A stretch of 64,000 nt of DNA from Clavelina lepadiformis (taxonomy: Eukaryota; Chordata; Ascidiacea; Aplousobranchia; Clavelinidae), in the NCBI RefSeq assembly GCF_947623445.1, contig NC_135246.1, forward strand, positions 8,973,856 to 9,037,855. Direction: 5' to 3'. A model generated the notes under the pieces. That model saw only the letters and a list, made by a program, of their open reading frames with translations, was not told the origin of the DNA and did no database searches. Made by a program: the position numbers and the translations under genes. This document shows positions 13,066 to 30,899 of the stretch, piece after piece (within the stretch, counting starts at the first letter, position 1; each line of letters opens with the position of its first letter).

Positions 13066-14792
13066 TGCTACACCTTGCCCAAAGGTGACATGGGAGTAAC
13101 GACGGCTAAGAGATAACTTCGTTTAGTCTCAAAGTAAACCCCTGTCGCCGGATGCAGACTAAGGTAATTTGTCCACAAACCTAAATTTGTTAGGCAGGGG
13201 AGCCATCTCGCGGCTAAAATTTTACAGATGTAATCAAAAACAAACGGCCCAAGTCAAGGCAAGAAATTGAAAAAGTGACTCGAGTCATTTCGATTCTGCT
13301 AATCTATTACCCATCAAAGGCATACACACATATGTGCAAAAAAATATTCAATAATGTATATAATCTTAAAAATCGGACCGACAAAATCTGGCTTAAAACA
13401 ACTTGAAATATCATGGAGCGTTATTGGGCGTCTTTTCTTGCCCCGCACCAGCAACAGTCCATATTTACCGGTGTGAAATTTGCTATCCTGGTTACTTATT
13501 GAGGTACTTACTTATTCAAAGCATGAACTTGGTTACTTGTCATGTGTTTTTTTACGTTATACCCATTTGCAGATGAAGTTGGTTATACATACTACGTAGG
13601 CTATAGTTACTTATTCATCAAATTATTGTTAAATAAAGATATTTAATTTACCGATTTTGAATAAGCAACCATTGCAGGGAACTGGTATAGCCATCAGCTT
13701 ATCGTCGGTTCTAAAATTACACTTCCTATCCTTCTGTATGTTTCTGATGAAAGTAAAGTGGATTGGTAAAGTGGATAGTGCCTTAAACGGAAACTGTTTC
13801 TTTCTGCCATAAAAGTGACGTGAGACAAAGGTTTTATTACTCAAAACGTTAATGCTGTTTTGTAAATTTATTGTAATGCAATTTTTTCTCTTTATCCCAG
13901 ATGACGTAATAGGCCTATTTCATGATTTTATGACCTTGCTTCGGACAATTACATAAAAAGTTTCATGATTTTTGAAGAAGTGTTAGAACTAACAAAGAGA
14001 AATAATGCACCTGTTTACCCGAACTTGATTTTTGTATGAGCGTGTACTGACAACTTTTGAAGCTGTTTATGACTTATAAAGACTGCTTAGTGAAATAATA
14101 ATCTATCTTGGAGATAATAATTAATCCGCAACTTATGAAAGATATAATAGACTTATTTACTTGATCCCCATTGGTTAAACTGCAAAGTGTATTGTACTTT
14201 CACCTAATTTACACCACTTTCTGTGTGCAATAGCCTATATATTAGTTGTATTTAGTCATTGGTTTCTTTATTATCTGCCAACCTGTATATAGGCCTATAC
14301 CGTTTTCCACCTCAAATAGTAGAGTTGTTGAGGTCAAGATAAGGACTAGTCGAGTGTTATAATGGGTAACCTATAACCTCTAGTTACTAGAGTTAACACT
14401 AGAGTCAAGTAGTCTAGTAACTATTTAATTGAACTTGACTGTTGTATGCTGAATGTAAAATTTTTAGATGTCTGTTAAATATTAACTGAGGCGTTGTTTA
14501 AGCATGAGTATGCTTTCTTGTTAACCTGGAAATACAAACTTTATCTGTAACAATAATACATATTTCTATTAATAATTGTCGGTTTTAAGTTTGCCGATGC
14601 CTGAAGATTTCTAAACTGAGCTTCTTCCCTTCTGAGAACATAGACAGATGGAAGTCACAGTTGATTAAAGAAATAGTCATCTCAATACAAAATTAAAGAA
14701 AACTTTTTGGAAACAGACATTTCACTAGTAGCCTACTCGACTTAAAAAGTGCGATGCTTTGCAAGTTGCTGAAAAATCATTTAAAAAGCAGG
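13066..14792. other. intergenic, no gene recognised
   Basis: AT-rich DNA with two copies of the TAGGCCTA palindrome (13910 and 14290). Open frames are short and show no domain pattern. Confidence 0.5.
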
Positions 14793-14800
14793 GGTGCGTT

Positions 14801-15175
14801 TAGGGATGCACATTCTAGAATAACGAATCCTAAAGAATCGAGTCTCAAAAGATTCGAATATAATTTTCGTACTTTTCCCGAATCTTAAGAACCGGTTTTA
14901 TTTTATTATTGAAGATATTCATTGGCACATGCAGGAGATGTTGTTGTCATTTCACATTCCAATACTATGTGGTGGGTGCGTTAATCGTCATGAACTAAAC
15001 CGTGTATTACGTCAATTTGACAATTGTAAACTTGCTTGAACCAAAATCATTTTGTGAGTATATCGCAAATTCAAAACAAAGCACTACTGGTGCTTAATAG
15101 TTTTAACTTTTATGCTATTCTATTCTATTCTAGATTGTTCAAAAATAGTGAATTATTCTGTATTTTACATCCCTC
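14801..15175. mobile_element. hAT-type MITE, family C (TAGGGATG ends)
   Basis: The ends are TAGGGATG and the reverse complement of GAGGGATG. The flanks GGTGCGTT (14793-14800) and GGCGCGTT (15176-15183) match at 7 of 8 positions. The left interior carries TTCTAGAATAACGAATCC, and nearly the same string occurs inverted at about 52570-52625 inside a MORC2 intron, so this is a dispersed family. There is no coding capacity. Confidence 0.65.
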
Positions 15176-15321
15176 GGCGCGTTTCAACGGGCGCTTATAT
15201 TAATTTTATCTAACTTAATACATAAGAATAAAACGGAAAGAAAATCAAAAATTAGAAAAGGACCATCACTGGATGGAACAACACCAAGACTGTATTAAGT
15301 TATGTTGAACTTGCACCTGCG

Positions 15322-15377
15322 ATGATATGAGTTATTATTTGGTTATTGAAATGATATGAGTTATTATTTGGTTATTT
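15322..15377. repeat. 29-base tandem duplication, about 2 copies
   Basis: The unit ATGATATGAGTTATTATTTG... spans 15322-15350 and is repeated almost in full at 15351-15377. Confidence 0.9.
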
Positions 15378-15994
15378 GTATTGTAAAAACACGTTATCAT
15401 TTCAACACGTCGTTGTTTTCGGTTTAGTACTAGTAGTCAATGCCAACTGCCAGCAAGGTAATATTGCTTTACCATCTTTTTGTGCGTTTTAAGCTTTCTT
15501 GTTCTTGTCACATTTTTGTGCATTTGCTTAGCGCGTACTAAATTTGCTATGATCAACTAGGATTGTTTTGCGTATACAACGCGCCAAGGAAAAAGCTATA
15601 ATATATAGGAATGAATAGCCTACCAGTTAAAAACAACTTTCTGTGTCGGTTGCATTTTACACAGTACAAAAATACGCTTGTTATAAAGGGAAAGACCCGT
15701 AAAAACTTACAATACTAACAGTCTTTTGTAAATTTCTTACAACATTATAAAGTTTTTTAGTTGTTACGTTGGTTGTATTGTTATATGTCAGGATTATAAT
15801 GACTCGAGTCACGTTTTTTGATGACTCGACTTGACTCGAGTCAAAAGTCTTAAATAACTCGAGTCACATTATGACGATTGTGACGGCAAAAAGACAACTT
15901 TAGCTAACAAAAACGGATATTTTCTAAAAAATTACCGATAGTCGGCACTATTTCAAAAAACGTAGTCCGGTACTCTGTCGGTACCGGTACTTCT

Positions 15995-16025
<31 letters not shown>

Positions 16026-16026
16026 C
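15995..16026. repeat. CA/TA microsatellite
   Basis: A short (AC)n run passes directly into (AT)n, followed by interrupted TATACA units. Confidence 0.9.
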
Positions 16027-17014
16027 ATATACAGTATATACAATATCTGCAGTTACATGGAAGGCAAAGTTACAAAAAGTCACGTGATTACATCAGCGTT
16101 TGTAATTGAAGCCTGCTGACGTAGAGTGATGTCACACTAGAAAGAGCTTTGCTTCAAAAAAGAAACTTTGTCACGTAATGTTAAATTTGTTTGCTCGTCA
16201 CCGAGTTGACGTATGGCGAATGGTAGCTTACTATTGCTTCCTGGTTGCGTGAGCAATGGTAGCCTAAATGACAACGCAAGCCTATAGCCTACCCTACATT
16301 CAGAGTTTCAGACAGTGTTTGTTTAAGATAATTTAGATTAGTATGTTTTCGAAACACGGAAGTTACCCTAGCCAAATACCGTAATGCATATATGACCTAC
16401 GAAATAAAGTATTATAATCGTAAATTTGAAGATGTTACAGTGTTTTTAATGTTAAGCCTAGTCTTACAGTCTAGGCTATAATACCAGAAAACGGGTAGTC
16501 TGGGATATACGGTAATCTAACAAATTTCTTAACCTTGACCGGTAGACTATATTAAAGCAACTTCAGGTCAGGACATACCACTCACAACTTTTTAAACAAG
16601 AAGTCGTTTCATTTCTGAAATTAGGCTTACTAGGCCTATGCAAAGGCATCCATCCTGTTGTTGTACACTTGTATACTAGGCCTATAGCCATAAATCCTAT
16701 AGGCTAGGCTACAGGTACTTGTTACATGTATATACATGGTAGGGTAGGTTATTAAATGTATAATAAGGTAGGCTAACCTATATGTAGTTTGTAACTTGAC
16801 ATGAATTAGCCTGCAGGCGCTACAATCCTACAGGTATCATAAAACCCTGAAAGACATAGGCTACCCGTACCGGTTACTGTTTTAGTGCTGTACAGAAAAC
16901 AGTGATATAGTTGATGGCATTGACATGGATTGAGGCTATAGTGGCAGAATGGGGTCGGCTCTAGTTTTGCAATTCCGTATCGAATATTTAGGAATTAATT
17001 ACGTCATAATTTCT

Positions 17015-17359
17015 TTGGACAACACTAATTAACGGAATGAGAAAACTGAGGACTGCAACAGAAATTCATGGAAAGTGAGGAATTACGAAATAATTTTTGC
17101 TATGTTTGCAATAATACAATTCGCAAATATATACAATATTATTTAGCTTAACTTTTTAACTGTAAAAATTTTTTTTGTTGCGATGCGTTTAGAATTTCTT
17201 ACGAAATTACAAAATTCAAATCTTTACGAAACGTTTTTGTCGGTCCAGTGATTTATTTATTGTAGTTTTTACAGATTGAGGAAACTGAGGAACGCTCACT
17301 TTCTGTAAATTAGTGTTGCGTTCGTCAGTTTCCTCATTCCGTAAATTAATGTTGTCCAA
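17015..17359. mobile_element. MITE with long (about 70 base) terminal inverted repeats
   Basis: The left arm (17015-17085) begins TTGGACAACACTAATTAACG; the right arm, read in reverse complement from 17359, begins TTGGACAACATTAATTTACG. Both continue with GGAATGAG(A/G)AAACTGA and GAAAGTGAG. The arms enclose about 200 AT-rich bases. No clear target duplication could be fixed, so the superfamily is left open. Confidence 0.75.
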
Positions 17360-18287
17360 TTTATTTTCTGTAACCTCTTATCTTAGCTTAGCTCCTTTCC
17401 ATTAAGCCTTCAAAGCCTCGTGTAAAAGTACAACATACCCAGATAATGCAGAATATACCATATAGATTAGTTTCAATGTTACCCTGTCCTATCTAAATGA
17501 AACGTTAGCAACAGATTTAAGAAAACTATTGACCAAATACAAACTCTTCTGGATATCATGTTTTGTCACTCAGCAAACTGCTTGTCTTAAGGCCCTGACC
17601 CTGGAGGCGACAATACCATATTTAAATTTAAAAGATTTTTAACAATTCACACGACCAATCAGTTATGATGGGTTTTCACATTTAGCTTTTTATCGTACGC
17701 TAGCTTGTAATACTGAGCATTAATTGTGAAAATAAATAAATTTTTAACATGTCTTTATGAACTTGCTCTTCTACAATTGGTAACCCTTTTGTTTGTAATA
17801 TAAATCATGACATAAAATTTAAATTTGTTATACTCTGTATGTGTATCTTAGCCTTTGACATGCAATGTTGAAAGACCATAGGCCTTCTATACTTTGGACC
17901 CCCATGAACTGTAACTGTAAGTATCATGTATTGAGAAATTAATACATCATAACTTCTTTGCTATATCATCATAACTTTTACCCATTCACACCTTCCTGTG
18001 ATAGTGCCAAAGTAAAACAAACTCAAAATATCTTTCTCACAAACTTGTATACTCTCAGTCTCAAGTTACTATTTAACCTTGGTTTAATAACAAAATGATG
18101 ATTTGAGTTTTGAATAAATTTTTGTTGAATTTGTAAGATGCAGGGTGTGTATACATACATATGAGATAAATCAAAATTAAATGATTTTAAAATAAATTGG
18201 TTATGTAGCTTGGTCACCAAGTTTCAAAAAGATGGTAATCAAGTAGGACCGTCAACTTATTGAGAATGTCATAAATTTTGAGAAACA
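17360..18287. other. upstream region of IPPK
   Basis: It probably holds the promoter and 5' UTR of the kinase gene that starts at 18288. No TATA box at a convincing distance and no upstream exon is recognised. Confidence 0.45.
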
Positions 18288-20002
18288 ATGAATGATGAAT
18301 TGGAATCTTTCAGTGTAACTGACTGGAAATATAAAGCTGAGGGTAACAAACACATTGTCATTTGTGATGGCAAAGGAAAGGTACTTCGATTGGTAAAGCT
18401 GTCTGGTCCTCTACCAGAGCAAGAATCCCATTCATTACAATCACGTGATGGCTATCCTGCCAAGTCTCCTTCATTGTTTATAACAGAGCATGGAAGCACA
18501 GAAAATAAGGATGAGTTGGACTTTATGGAGCATGTTGTTCTTCCATTAATGAATAATTGTGATGCATGTCACATTCCCAAATATGTGCAATTGTCAAAGT
18601 TGTTTTATGAGGAGATGAGGATCAGAATTGATAAGGATAGACCTGAGCATAGGAAGCATAAATCTTTGGATTGTAATGCTCCAGGCCTTCTAATGCATGA
18701 CCACTGCTTCATTCCATTCTCAAAACAGTATCAGTCTTTATTTGCAAATGGTTTATCATCTAGATCTGATTTGGTCACTGTAGAAATCAAGCCGAAGAGG
18801 GGATATATGGCAACAGATGCTGCTATGACTGAAGCAAAATTTTCGAAACACAAAGTTTGTCAGTATTGTCGTACTCAGATATACCGAGTGGTCCATGGAC
18901 AGCGTTTTAAGAAGTGTTCATTTTACTGTCCATTAGATTTATTTTCTGGTGTGGAAGAATGTATGAATTTGGCACTAAAGGAACTGTTTCGCACACCTCA
19001 AAATAACTTCAGAATCTTTCGCAATGGCAAACTAGAATTCTCTCAGGATATCATTGATGCAAGTCGTGAAACATGCAATATTACACCAGATCATTTGCTG
19101 CAACCTTTATTATCTTCTAATTTTTTTGATGACTACAGTTGCGTGAATGATATTATAAATTTACTTATTGATTTGGTTTGTCAATCATTACTTTTACCTA
19201 TTGTTGAAAAACATGACCATGAAACAGTAATTAGCGAACATTGTCTTGGCTTGTATTTAAAAGAACATTTATGTAAACAAACACCTCAAAATGCAATACA
19301 AAGAACAACTAATTGTGCTGGGAAGTTACCTGCTAACTGCATACTAGGCCTTATACATTCACTGCAATTATTAGACCATCATTCCATATCGGATATTAAA
19401 CACCACTATGACACTGTGACATCAAGTGGGCAGTTAAATCTTGACTTGAATGAACATCTTGCATTTGATGCTCCATACTCAAGTGATGAATGGTGCACAT
19501 TTATAAACAGTATTCTCAAAAATGGAAATTCAGCCAGTGACAGGTGGGTAAATATACTGCAGTTTATGAATACTTCATGAACTGTAATAAGTGATTAGTT
19601 GAAAATTAGCCAAGAAATATCAATATAGTCTTTGATATATTTGTCATTCAAGTAGCAAGTACTCGATTGTAACTACAAGTATGTATGTTATTTAGGGATG
19701 AAAAACACAAATCTGCTGATTTACTGCGAAAGTTTTTGGTGGCAAAGTCATTTAGCGACTGCTCCGTCATGATTTCCTTTCAGCGAATTATAGATCCTTC
19801 TGTCAAATCTCTGCAACATTTGAAGAAAACTTTGTCATCGAGGTCTCCAACTGCCCACCTAAACATACTGCAAGATAAAAAAGGGCAAAATTATATTGTT
19901 TCTGTAGCTGTTGTGGATACAGATCCAAAGTTCTCTCAGAAAATTCCAGATTATTACAACCAACATACAAAGATCATGGAATGGTGGGAGAAGATCTTGT
20001 AA
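18288..20002 (+). CDS. IPPK: inositol-pentakisphosphate 2-kinase, 2 exons
   Basis: This kinase phosphorylates the 2-position of inositol pentakisphosphate to make InsP6 (phytate). Exons 18288-19543 and 19696-20002 join in frame (AG + G gives Arg) through a 152-base GT-AG intron, giving 520 aa. Vertebrate IPPK proteins are about 490 aa. Family motifs in order are: EGNK at residues 18-21 near the N-terminus, VEIKPKRGY around 165-173 (nucleotide and substrate site), the Cys pair CQYC at 191-194, and YCPLDLFSG at 213-221. Further on come NNFRIFRNG and the C-terminal block with DCSVMISF and a VSVAVVDTDPK stretch. The start is the first ATG upstream of the EGNK motif. The middle of the protein (about residues 260-400) is divergent. 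The gene is same-strand with FEM1, whose start lies 666 bases downstream, too far to suggest an operon. Confidence 0.95.
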
Positions 20003-20667
20003 AACAGTTTCTTCTCCAAATTACAGCAAAAGTATGTTGACTCATGATCATTTTTTGGGGACCACTTGCATTACCTTAAGTTAGTAGAAATTTTGTGATA
20101 AGCAAAGTTCAGCGAATGAGCTTTCACTGAATATTTAATTAACAAATACCTTTTGTGTTGTATTTTTATTGTGTTAAAGTTTATAAAATATATGATATAT
20201 AGCCATGACTTTTTTCTTAACATCGTAATGAAATCTAGACTAGCTATTGTGTTACTTCCTATGATGTGTTATAGATTCATCCAAATCATATACATATACC
20301 AGTGTAATAGAGAGTTGCATTTATTTTTGCAACAACTGCAATTGTAGTGAGATATAGAAGTAGGAGCGTTAGTGTGTTTATAAAGCTTTCAAAGCTGTAC
20401 GCTGCTTCTTGAAACTGTTCTGGATTTGTAGTAAATATATATGCCATTTCTGTTTGATAGCCTTGTATATAAAAGATTCTAACATGTACAATGTTTAACT
20501 TTTTCTTGCCATGTTATATTTCAACACATTGTTGAAAATTTTGGTTTTATTCAAGAATTTACTTTATTATCACGTCCGCATGTGATGGATTCTCATGACT
20601 TGATTTTGCTTTTGCAGCAGTACGGAAAAAAATATTATGTGTTAGGTAAAGTAATTTAATAGTTAAA
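20003..20667. other. IPPK to FEM1 intergenic region
   Basis: It holds the IPPK 3' UTR and FEM1 upstream sequence. No AATAAA is visible. A pyrimidine-rich tract ending in TTTGCAG (20617) lies about 50 bases before the FEM1 ATG and could be a splice acceptor for an untranslated exon or a trans-spliced leader. Confidence 0.45.
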
Positions 20668-26386
<5,719 letters not shown>

Positions 26387-27906
26387 TAACAGTAATTATT
26401 ATGCCACTTTCGTTTACCACTTCATTATTTTTTCTTTATTCTTAGCTAGTTTAGCAATAATACTGTACAGTAATTGTTGTTAAATTCATGCAAAAAAGCT
26501 TTCCATAGTTCCCAATTGAACTTTTATTTGATTAAATTTTAATTATTGGTCGGCGACCACATCACACAGGGTATCCACAAATTCTTCAAACAATTTTAAA
26601 ATATTATTATTGTAAATTGTCTTTGAACGCTTTGTGGACACCCTGTATTTTAACAAAATTGCATTTAGGGAATTGGTTTTTGATAATCCTGCAAGAAATG
26701 TATAGCTCATTTCCCGGTTGTCACGCCTTTTTTGACTGATATCCACCATTTCTTGTTTGTATCACAAGCACTTCTGCCTTTTGTCAAAATGCATTTCACA
26801 GCGGACTACTGTAATAAGTAATCGTTTACTTTCACGCTTGTATAGTACAAAGCATTTGCAAACTTTCCGTCAACCTTTTACCTTTTCAGAGATTTATTTT
26901 CAAAATGAAAGCATAATTTGGTATGGTGTATCTTGCTCTGTTGCAACTTGTGTTCTTTTTTAGAACACTGGGCATAATAATGTTCGTTGCTCATGAAAAT
27001 GCAATTTTTGACAGAACGTTGCGTTGTACCCCACCTTAACTGTGTTACTTTGATGTTTTTAATTTTTTTTCTGCGTGATTTGTCGTTGTTGCGCATGCAT
27101 GGTGAGAGCCGGTCTGGCTCTAAATCACTGACACGAAAAATTGTCCAAAAATTACAAAATCATAAATCAGACAGTATCACTGAGCGAAAACAACACAAGA
27201 ATTCCACAAAGTGTAAGGCAAATCCATCCACAATTATCAGGGTGGCAAAGTGTTTCAAACAAATAGGCATCCTTGTGAAACTCACAATATTCTAAAAGAA
27301 CATTCCTGTTTTGGCTGTTAATATTCAAAGGTGGGCACTCGGTACCGGTACTTAATTAAAAACTGTTCCTGTTGGGCGTAGGCCTATTCGGTACTTTTTA
27401 AAAAGACATTATTATTCGGTACTTTTTGTGTGACTGATCCTGCTGCAAGTGCAATTTTTAAAACTGTTATGGCTCAAGGATTTGGTCAACTCCTGAATTT
27501 TATTTAATTTTTGGTTGGCATTAACGTTTAATTCAGCTATGTCCAACCCCGCGGGCTCATATATGCTGTCCAGTAAGGAGTCTTCGTTGTATTATGTTGG
27601 TAATGACAACCAATCTTTAATTTAATATGCGGCAAACAGTTGTCGAGAACACTATGGGAAGTGAACCTAAAAAAACATTCTGAGCTAGGACAATGTAGCA
27701 ATTTGGTTCATCTGCCAACCGTCAAAGAGATGTGGCCAAAGTGCGTTCCTGTAATTATAACAGCTAATGACCAGTATATATAACTACTGCGTAGACTTTG
27801 CGTTTGGGGTATTTTATAGAGTTGCAGCTGCAAACAGATTCTTACTACAATGTGCTCCAGTGTTGCAAATTTAAAGTCGCGTTAACCTTAATTAAGCGCA
27901 TTAAGT
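26387..27906. other. intergenic after FEM1
   Basis: An ATTAAA at 26531-26536 may serve as the FEM1 polyadenylation signal. The region also holds a short hairpin element (26565-26647) and a second copy of CGGTACCGGTACTT (27340). The open frame at 26987-27295 is rich in basic residues but matches no family I recognise. Confidence 0.45.
26565..26647. mobile_element. short hairpin MITE remnant, CAGGGTRTCCACAAA ends
   Basis: CAGGGTATCCACAAA at the left pairs with TTTGTGGACACCCTG at the right (14 of 15 positions), enclosing about 50 bases. On the right it is followed by TA, as in Tc1/mariner insertions; the left has CA. It is too small to be autonomous. Confidence 0.55.
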
Positions 27907-28844
27907 CAGGGTTGTGTAAACTACGGTCCGCGGACCAACTGCAACCTTCCACCTGTCTTTCATTAGCCTACGGCGGTCATCGAACTCACGCGAAACTTCG
28001 TAGTAAAGATAAAGAAATATGAAACAAACGTTGGAAGTTTAAGAGTAACAAACTTTATTTCAATATGGCTTACATAAAACTGCCTTATTCAGGTACAAAT
28101 TAATTTTTCCAGCGTTTAGTGGTAATTGTTAACTTGCCTTCACTAATTCACAAAAGTTAAGATACGTTATTGAGCATAATTTAAGAATTATGCATCACAA
28201 GAACTGCAATTTCTTATGGTCCTATCTGTCACGAGATCCTGTGTGTATACAGTTAACTGCTGAGTGCTGTTATGCGTTAGGCCTACGTCGAATATGGCAG
28301 AACCAAAGAAATTTTTCGAATGCACGTAGGCTACATAAAGCAAAATTCATAGAATCAGTGTGACTGACAACCGTTTATGTGACGTCTTTCACATCGCATT
28401 ACTGCTTCCACGAAGAACGCTGAAGCATTGTCTTCCTTTATTCGCCAATTTTTCGAATGAAATCATTAAAATGATATATTGTTCTAGCACTTCGTTTTAT
28501 ATACGTCTGGGCCGTGTAGCCCTTACGTTTATGGTACCTTTTAGAGATCTAGGAGCAAACGAGTAGCTACAGTTGCGTAAATTTTTAAGGCTTTGAGCGA
28601 TGTTTCTTTGGGGCCTACTATTTAGCATTTTTAGTTAGAAAGTTAATTTTTCCGTCAATGCCATTGTTAATGATCTTCACAATCTTTATTCGTTATTCTA
28701 ACGTTGTGGCCAAAGCAGTAATCCTCACACGTAGGATGATAGCGTGGCGACGATGATGATGATGATAGCGACGATGATAGCGTAGTGGTCATTGGTTAAC
28801 TTTTTAGCGCATGACCCTCGCTGAAAGATGTTTGGACACCACTG
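27907..28844 (+). mobile_element. decayed hAT-like element with a possible transposase C-terminal remnant
   Basis: The left end CAGGGTTGTGTAAACTACGG and the right end, reverse complement CAGTGGTGTCCAAACATC, resemble Charlie-type hAT termini. The flanks CATTAAGT and TATTAAGC match at 6 of 8 positions. Near 28356-28400 a plus frame reads VTDNRLCDVFHIA, similar in pattern to the C-terminal end of hAT transposases related to GTF2IRD2/ZBED proteins. A (GAT)n run lies at about 28750-28776. It is heavily decayed, and the transposase likeness is weak. Confidence 0.5.
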
Positions 28845-30899
28845 TATTAAGCTATTCAATGTGCGGCCTTCATTAAAAATGACGTCATTTTAACGTAAAG
28901 CGTCTCATTTGGACAGAGCTGATTTAGTAAAACTAAAGTTTTTAAAAACACACTATACTCAAAACCAAAACGTCATGAATTTAAAAGTACCGAGTATCGG
29001 AGCTTGCCGATAATGCAGCTAAGCAAGTTGAGGGTAACATTAGGTCGGAATATATCAAGGAAATGGTGAAAATTATACTTACAAATGTTCTTATCTGCCG
29101 GTGGTCCGCACAACGGAGTAACCACAACATTTTTAGCGCCGATACCTACCATTCATTTAAAGTTATACAATGTGTCCCGGACTTTCCGTGCCTTGTCAGA
29201 CACAAATGAGCAATGCAGAGTTACAAACAAAAAACAGTTAATTTGTGTGATGACTGATGAGGAACTTCTCTGTTTTAAAAAAATGCTCGGTTTTTGCTGT
29301 TGTAAAAATATGTTTAGTGACCAATTATTGTGTTTATTAAGAACACACATTTTTCATTTGAGTTATTTCAGTACATGTTTATAGGTTTGTGGCGAATATC
29401 AGAATTGAGCTTATGATATCAATACACTTTACAATAAAACACACATGAGTGTAGTTTATACCTCTATTGGAAGCAGAACTGTGGGGCAAAGGGAACTAAA
29501 AATACAGTATAAGCCGAAAATTGAAATATGGCTCATCTAACCCCGTTCTCCCCTGCCATAGCACAGCGGTACGGTCCACGTCTGTTAATATATTTGACAT
29601 AATTACTTTGAATACCAAGTACACGTAAAGAGCCTATGAAACAAATGTTCAAACTCAAGTTTTCTAGTGAAGGCTTCTGTTTGAAAAAAATTAATAATAG
29701 GTTAAAGCAATCAATCGAATCGTATACTGTATAACCGATACCTATATTGCTATTATTTTTAATAATCGTCAATAGTGTATTTCGATAAATCTGAGTAGGT
29801 TTAATAGATATAGGCATGATTATGAAACATTTTATTCTCGAATATCAGTACCTAAAGCAGCTCTAGTATCACGTTAAAAATTATTAAATCTGATTTGTAA
29901 TGAAATGGTTGTTTATCGTACCTTAACCTGTAAGGTTGACCACTTCACTACAATGTTTGTTAGTAGAATTGTTTATTGCGCTCGATGTTATATGAGTCTT
30001 CGAAGGTCGTTGTTCTGCTTTTCTTAATCTTAGAATTAATTGTTTACCTTGACAACTGTATATTCTGATTATATTGAAGCTTCTTTGAACGAATACATCT
30101 AGATAAAACATTGGTACATCAACGGCATAAAGACGTGCATGTTGCGGCGTTGATCGTAATAGCAAGAAAGAATAACTCAAAATGCACACACAATAACCAG
30201 GAAGCAATCGATTACGTCACGCAGTGTTATGCTTCGCTGATTCGACACTTAAAGACGAGAATGCTAAATTTCCAAATGTTATTTAACGCCACATGTTACA
30301 TTAACTATTATATTATCACAGATTCTTTATAACAGGGAAATTATTTGATCTCATGGTAATAGACACAAAATAGTTTTTGTTACTGGAACTGGAATGGTTG
30401 CACACAATACTTAGGCTACAAAGTGTTTTCACGTGATAACAAACTTATCTTTTTTGATCGATGCTTATTTGTTCAATTGATAATACAATTGTTGCGAAGT
30501 ACAATAAGCTTTGTGTTCTACTTAGTTCAAGCTACCTCATGGTGTTAAGATTTACTTATACAGTATATTCTTGTGTTTAAAAAAGTTATAAACCTGATAA
30601 ATTTTTCATAAGTAATTTAGCTTAAGATTTCTACCACTGAAACTGGAAATCTGGTAAACGTTTTAAAGGAAGTATTTACGAGTTGTCTGATCAAATGAAT
30701 GTTTTATGGAAGAAGTGCTTCATTCCTCTGCAGAATACAATACAAACAGCAGTCTCATTGTTCACGTGAGGGTGATATAAAACGAAAGCCTTACTATAGC
30801 CTGTGATCTAGGTCTAGGACCTATAGGTCTGTTTGCATCACAGCTTTCAGAGTTCAGTTGCATTAATCTGTGCTATACTTTCGTCATCAAGCAACCAAC
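28845..30899. other. intergenic upstream of the TIR-Kelch gene
   Basis: No gene recognised. The last few hundred bases before 30900 should contain the promoter of the TIR-Kelch gene. Open frames here (for example 29085-29384) show no domain pattern. Confidence 0.45.

Larger units (their letters stand above)
15184..17014. other. intergenic, repeat-rich
   Basis: No gene recognised. It contains a 29-base tandem duplication (15322-15377), a cluster of GACTCGAGTC palindromes (15801-15865), a CGGTACCGGTACTT string (15979-15992) also found at 27340-27353, a CA/TA microsatellite, and TAGGCCTA at 16631 and 16677. Confidence 0.5.

Noticed and set aside
15801..15865. Cluster of GACTCGAGTC palindromes as a regulatory site array
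   Set aside because: Similar GACTCGAGTC strings are common in dispersed repeats, and another lies near 13277; more likely a repeat remnant.
26987..27295. 102-aa basic open frame after FEM1
   Set aside because: No domain, no splice context, and it lies among repeats.
29085..29384. 99-aa plus frame and the overlapping minus frame
   Set aside because: Low complexity and Cys/Phe-rich; no family pattern.
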